DNA of 64,000 nucleotides, from assembly GCA_013396635.1 (NCBI GenBank), contig WBMW01002321.1, forward strand, positions 24,039 through 88,038, in the 5' to 3' direction. The translations under genes were made by a program, and so were the position numbers. The notes under the pieces are model-generated. The model was not told the DNA's origin. It saw only the letters and a list, made by a program, of their open reading frames with translations, and did not search any database. This stretch comes from Penelope pileata. Lineage: Eukaryota; Chordata; Aves; Galliformes; Cracidae. Positions 58,736-64,000 of this stretch are shown here, piece after piece (position 1 is the stretch's first letter; the number at the start of each line of letters is the position of its first letter).

Positions 58736-60990
58736 GTCTGTCCTGTCCAAAGACATCTGCATTTGTGCTCTCTAGGCAAAATAAGACATTCTGGAAGCCT
58801 AATACTGTGAAATACACATTATATTCTAAAATAATTCCTGACTGAATTATAAGATCATAGAAACTGTAAGGAATGCATTTCTCCAGGTTAGTATTTTTGA
58901 TTACTATTCGGCACCTGGAACTCACAATCCTGTACTTAACAGTATTCATGGCAATGTGTTACACCACAACATTCTCATGACAGTCCATAATCTGAAACTG
59001 TTGTTATCTGCTCCAGTCCAATACAGGCTTTGATTGTTTTCAACTTGTTAGCTTTTCCTATTGTTTTACCTTACCACTAATTCCTCTTTTACCTGTTCCG
59101 CTGATTTGGCACATCCAGAGTTCTCGGTTGCCAGACGATGGAACAACTGTATGCATGATTTCTGAGGGACTTCAATACATTCTGTCTTACTTCCAGTATC
59201 TATTATCTATGATGATTCCTGTAACTTAATTATCTGTTCCTCCCAGGAGTTATTTTGCAAAATATATACTTGAAATTTGTTTCGATCAAGTTTTCTATGC
59301 TCCTAATTTTACTCAAATAGCCCTATTCAATTAGAGCTAGCGGCGATTATGGCAAACACAAAATTTTGGTATTTCACATATCATATGAAAGAAAGGTCTG
59401 ACCTCTTGATTTCATTTGGCACCAATTTCTAAGAGAATCCACTCACTGTTCCTTTCTTTTATTTATTGAAGAATAAGTAACTCCTCTAGCAACCAAGTGT
59501 TTAACTGTCTCTTTCTCCAGCATTACGGAAAGCTGATGTTCCGAGGGGACAATTTTGAATCAACCTCTGACTTCTGTACTCTTAGCCTCAAGAGCCTGCT
59601 ACGGTTACCATGTCCGTCTGTCCTGTCTGCAGTGTGCAAGCAAATTTAGGACATTCCCAGATTCACTGCTGGTTGACTACTGAAAGAAATTTGGAATCAA
59701 CATCCATTGTCCTGGTGATGGTTTCCCGGGTAGTGTGCTGTGGTACAGTGGTTGGATAGGAATATTGGGCACAGCGGCTGCTGGAGAAGACAAGCATGGT
59801 CTTAAGGGCACTCAGACAACACATTAGTTTATTTTTTCTCATATTGTATTTCCTTCTTTAAGTAATTGAAATTAATTCAGTCTCAGCACGCAGAAACCTT
59901 TTCAGATACTTCGTTTTATCTTAAAGATGGATGTCAATTTTCGATATTTGGGTAATTATAGGCCCCTTGATTATGAGCAAAGTCATTATCAAGTAGGGAA
60001 AACATGAGAAGTAAGGTAATTTTTATACTGAAAAAGACAGATCAGAGAAAGAAAATACTCTTTGGACAATAAAGAGACATTTTTTATAGGAAGTATGGCA
60101 GTATGACCAGATGCTTTGGTTCAGTAGCATTAGGGAAAATTTAGCCCTGCAAATCATTTGGTTGCAGATCTCTTTAACACGATAGATAACAATGACTCAA
60201 AATTCATGCTGTCCCTATCTTAAGTGCTGCTGTTATTTATCTACTGTGTGTTATTTTCATTGACAACCCACATAGAAAAATTTTCCAGGAAACAAGTGAA
60301 TCTGATGTTAAGCAAACTTAAATTAAAAAAAATGCAAGGTTCCTTAATCTTTCTTGAGCAATAAACTTTTGAAACAAAGTTATAACCAATTTAGTTGTGA
60401 ATTTATAAATCTTAAACCAGTTTTGTAATAGCTTCTACTTTAAGAGAGATTTTGTTTATTTTCTATAATTATTCATCTTAAATGTTCAGAATTCTGTAAA
60501 AATAATTATGCAATTTCATAGAAATTTGAAAACAATAGTATGTACAATTAATACCATATTATGGAAGAGTTTGTCTGCTACAGTTGCTTGTAATTGTAAC
60601 TGTACTCACTCAGCATCTGCTAAATTTTTGAGCGTATTATCTGGTATAAATATTTCATCTCACATCTTTCAAACATACATTCAAAAATATAGAATAGATT
60701 CTATTGTAAAAAAATAATCGGCAATTTGTTGTTGACAGAAAAACAGGATCAGAAGCGATCCTCTGGAATGACATTGTGATGTTTATTTCCTATTACAAAT
60801 TAATTTTTCATATTAAAATGTAAAAAACGACTTTTGTAGCGGTATTCCTGCATAAAAAGAAATAATCTCATAAAAGTGTCCCTTTCTCAGGCATCCTATA
60901 GTAGAGCCCGGCCAGCAGACTTCCTTTATTCATCTGGTCCTTATTTTTTTACGCACGAGCTCTCTAAAAGGCCATGGCTGTTTCTCAGAG

Positions 60991-61365
60991 TCAGCTCTTT
61001 TTGTGATTTATCCTTCTGCTAACATAGACAGGAAAGGGCAGGGTAGGAGTACTGTCCTCTATCTGTTCTAAAAAGCATGTAGTCCTCCATTGCAGTGATC
61101 TAATTGCCTTCAATGTTTCTGTGACAGCATCTAGGTCACAGTATTCTATTTCCTCCATGGTTTCCGACATCTCCTGTGTATTTTCCATGCTGCGCGCATT
61201 GGTGCAGAGGCTATTTGGCCCAGCTACCCTCCACTTTACCTTCTTAGTGGAGTTCTCCCTTTTTACTTCGGGAAAATTAAGAAGTATTTCCTTGCACGTA
61301 CCTGATTTGTCAGTGTACCCTGTCTCTTTTTTTGTCAATCTGATGTACCTCCCTATCCCTGCCAA
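60991..61365 (-). mobile_element. CR1-like endonuclease start, unit 2
   Basis: A 124-codon open frame on the minus strand with RLTKKETGYTDKSGT, then SLCTNARSMENTQEM and DLDAVTET, matching the CR1 endonuclease start (TNARSM ... IAITETW). Better preserved than in unit 1. Confidence 0.75.
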
Positions 61366-61610
61366 ACATATTTTAAATTCCTGCTAAAAATTCCAGCCAC
61401 ATTGCTGCCCAGGATACTGTTGTCCCACTAGGTCAGTTGTGCGCCACTCACTCTGAACTTTGACGAGTGCTAACGTCTCTTGGAGATGTGTCTGAGGAAA
61501 TCTGGACTGGGCTAACACTTTTATTGTTGGAACAAGTTTTCTGCTCTATGCTCTGCATCTGCACAACTCTGCAAAGCCACTGGAGACAAGTCAGAAGACT
61601 GAGAAAAATA

Positions 61611-63486
61611 CTCCACTGGAGAGGGAGAAAGTAAATATTTTATGCAGTTGACGCTTCAAATAAGGTGGTCATTTGAGTCCTGAGTTCACATCAAGTAGCT
61701 GTCTAATCCAATTACATGACATTTGACAAGTCCAAGACACAAATTGTGGGAAGACTTATTCTTGCCCTTTTGGCTTCCGTGCCCTCATCATGAGCCTTTG
61801 CAGTAAGTTCACTCCACCCTTGACTCATCCTAAGCATGTTCCTCCTCAAAGGACAGAGTTGTAGCAGAGCAACTGATGCTACCTATGTCTCTACAGCTCC
61901 GTATGTGAGAAAAATAATATCAGAAATTAAAAATGGCTTTTACATTCTTCAAGGTTCATCAAAGCAGGAAGGATAGAGAAGAGCCTCTGCCTATCCTAAA
62001 AGTAAGAGCTTTGCCAGCCTTCCCTGCTCTTAGTGATGAAGGGCTGCCAGCATTTCAAAGGTCAGAAGAGAATATAAAAGATGTTAAAACTGGAATGAAG
62101 CAGAAAATATCTGATTGAAACAGTCTCTCAGAGAGGATAGTAGGAAAGAAAGCACTATAATGAAGTCCTTTCTGGTGGGCAATCTCTATCACCACAAGAA
62201 TAATTAAGCAAAGGCCGCCGGTCAGCCCTTGTCCCAGAGGAAACAGAACAAATACCAAACAAATATTCAGCAGAGACATATGGCTGGTATGGAATAACTG
62301 AGAGATATTCATTCTCAAAATGAGGAAAACGTTGTGTCCTGAAACACAATTTATTGAAATGTGGAGAAAGGAAATCCTAGTTGCAAATTAAAGTCAATGC
62401 TTTGTATTCATAAATGACTTCACTACCTGGCTGCCCAGTACTAAGACTTGTTACAGCAAACATCTGCTATGGATGGTTCTGTGGGTAGCAGTCAAGTCCA
62501 ATCAAACCGATCAGCTTGCTCTTCTGACAACATGGAGCTTCCATTGAATGTTTCTTTGGAAAGCAGAGAGCAATCTTCTTCAGCATTACAGCATGCGAAA
62601 CCAAAGGTATGAGCAGGGGGGATTTGCCACTTCCTGGTACCGACAACTGTCTTTAGGTAGCTTCTCTGTCACTTACCTTTCACTTCTTGCAGCCTCAGAT
62701 CTGGAGGTGCACTGAATACGATGTTGTAAGGACATGCAAAGGGTTTGATACAGCCCTCAGCAGTGGCCTGTGCATCTGAAGACATAGAATGTCTACAAAA
62801 CTCAGAAGCTGAAGGAGAAAACCTTAAATAGTTATATAAATAGTACAGACAAAGCTAAGCTAGAAGAGCTCTCCTTTCTGCTTTGGATGATAAGTAACCC
62901 TGAAGTATATATTGAGCAATGTAAGCCTCTAAAACTCTCCACGGAACCTGCCATGGTGACTGCACTCAATTGAGCTGTTATCTCACATTGCCTGAAGTCA
63001 GACCTGTTAGATTTTCTTATACAGCTCTCCAGTGCCAACTTTCAGCCCTTCCGGCAGCTATTCAAGTTACTCAGTAACATTCTTGACTATGGGACATAGC
63101 ACAGGAATGTTATCACTGGAGCTTTCTGCTTGCCTTAGGTGTTCACAGACTGTGCATCTTTTTTTTCCTGTGAAGCATCCTAGTGGTAAAGAATTCAATG
63201 GCAAAATTCCCAGGATCCAAACAGGAATCTAGTCTGGAGGGATTTAATCTGAACTTGCAGGGAATGGAGATTTTCAAGCCATCTCAGTTTGAGGCCGATG
63301 GCGCTAATGGACACCCTGTGCCTGAAGAAAAATAACAAGGCAGGAAGAGAGCACCTGAAGGGAAGGAGAAGGGAACTCCAACTGCAAAATCAGTCTCAGT
63401 GGGAGCCCAACATGAATTCCTGTGTACTAACACATGGATAATGGGAAACAAACAAGTAGAGCTACAGATGTGCGCATGCCAAAAAA
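61611..63486. other. No gene recognised; spacer before the telomeric array
   Basis: Unique-looking AT-rich sequence. Short open frames (e.g. 61933-62118 +, 62055-62318 -) carry no recognisable motif. Confidence 0.4.
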
Positions 63487-64000
63487 GTTAGGGTTAGGGA
63501 TTAGGGTTTTAGGTTTAGGGTTAGGGGGGTAGGGTGAAGGTTAGGGTTAAGCTTTAGGGTTAGGGTTAGGGGATTAGGGCAAGGGTTAGGATTAGGGTTA
63601 GTGTTAGGGGGCTAGGGTACGTGTAAGGGTTAGGGTATGGGTTAGGGTACGGGTTAGGGTATGGATTAGGGTACGGGTTAGGGAACGGGTTAGGGTACAG
63701 GTTAGGGTCCGGGTTAGGGTCCGGGTTAGGGTTAGGGTTAGGGTACAGGTTAGGGTATGGGTTAGGGAACGGGTTAGGGTTAGGGTAAGGGTACGGGTAC
63801 GGGTTAGGGTTCGGGTTAGGGTTAGGGTTCGGGTTAGGGTTTGGGTTTAGTTAGGGTTAGGGTTGGGGTTAGGTTTAGGTTTAGGGTACGGGTTAGGGTT
63901 AGGGTTAGGGTTAAGGAGTAGGATTAGGGCTAGGGTTAGGGATTGGGTGACGACTAGAGTTAAGGATGAGGGTTNGAGTTAAGGATGAGGGTTAAGGTCT
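63487..64000 (+). repeat. Degenerate telomere-like array with TACGGG/TATGGG variants
   Basis: TTAGGG units are mixed with a regular 12-bp alternation GGGTTAGGGTAC(G/A)GG from about 63610 to 63800. The end (63957-64000) changes to GAGTTAAGGATGAGGGTT repeats on both sides of an N at 63975. The G-rich strand runs to the right, so the chromosome end lies beyond the window's right edge. Confidence 0.95.

Larger units (their letters stand above)
55525..61610. repeat. Subtelomeric macrosatellite, unit 2 (about 6.1 kb)
   Basis: Second, diverged copy of 49200-55524 in the same orientation (landmarks given there). The sequence after about 61610 is not shared. Confidence 0.9.

Noticed and set aside
62055..62318. 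Minus-strand hydrophobic open frame near the telomeric array
   Set aside because: Short, no start context or homologue, and flanked by stops in unremarkable AT-rich DNA.
1..64000. CRISPR arrays, tRNA or rRNA genes
   Set aside because: None of the repeats shows short regular repeats with unique equal-length spacers, and I found no convincing tRNA cloverleaf or rRNA segment; the genome is vertebrate.

Overview
The window reads as the distal end of an avian, most probably chicken (Gallus gallus), chromosome, running from ordinary gene DNA on the left to telomere-type repeats on the right. The clues are CR1 LINE fragments, avian-type LTRs, TTAGGG-type tracts, and the final exons of L3MBTL1 next to a four-Ig receptor gene. 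That receptor has the exon plan of ggFcR, the single-copy chicken IgY Fc receptor described at the extremity of chromosome 20. No bacterial features are present. Function calls come from reading encoded peptides and splice sites; no database was searched.

Region 1 (1-10.7 kb) is intact gene DNA. The last five coding exons of L3MBTL1 (C2HC finger, basic stretch, SAM domain) lie on the + strand, followed by a probable 4-kb 3' UTR. ggFcR lies tail-to-tail on the - strand in seven coding exons whose phases all agree. Region 2 (10.7-19.7 kb) holds LTR remnants and then a GC-rich Aurora-kinase-B-type gene (+). That gene is incomplete here: parts are missing at or near single-N joins, its 5' end is copied as an apparent assembly duplication, and one intron is filled by a minisatellite derived from the preceding exon. 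Region 3 (19.9-23 kb) is a broken endogenous retrovirus (pol remnants, env remnant, 3' LTR).

Region 4 (23-29.4 kb) is an intron-bearing RANBP2 pseudogene whose last exon abuts, or is interrupted by, an intronless DDX19 pseudogene. Region 5 (29.9-34.7 kb) contains CR1 and LTR pieces, a GC-rich block carrying ZNF143-, YY1- and ETS-like motifs, and a 230-bp interstitial TTAGGG tract directly downstream. Region 6 (34.1-43.1 kb) is a subtelomeric mosaic: a degenerate satellite of about 145 bp, two long polypyrimidine tracts, a CR1 element with endonuclease and partial reverse transcriptase, and a minisatellite of about 43 bp. Region 7 (43.1-49.2 kb) has no gene I can name.

Region 8 (49.2-61.6 kb) is two diverged tandem copies of a unit of about 6.2 kb. 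Each copy carries a possible minus-strand exon that differs by a 12-bp in-frame indel. Region 9 (63.49-64.0 kb) is a degenerate telomere-like array with TACGGG-type variants. The TTAGGG orientation places the chromosome end to the right.

Only L3MBTL1 (partial here) and ggFcR look like fully intact functional genes. AURKB is probably functional in the animal but damaged in this assembly. The rest is mobile, duplicated or satellite DNA.
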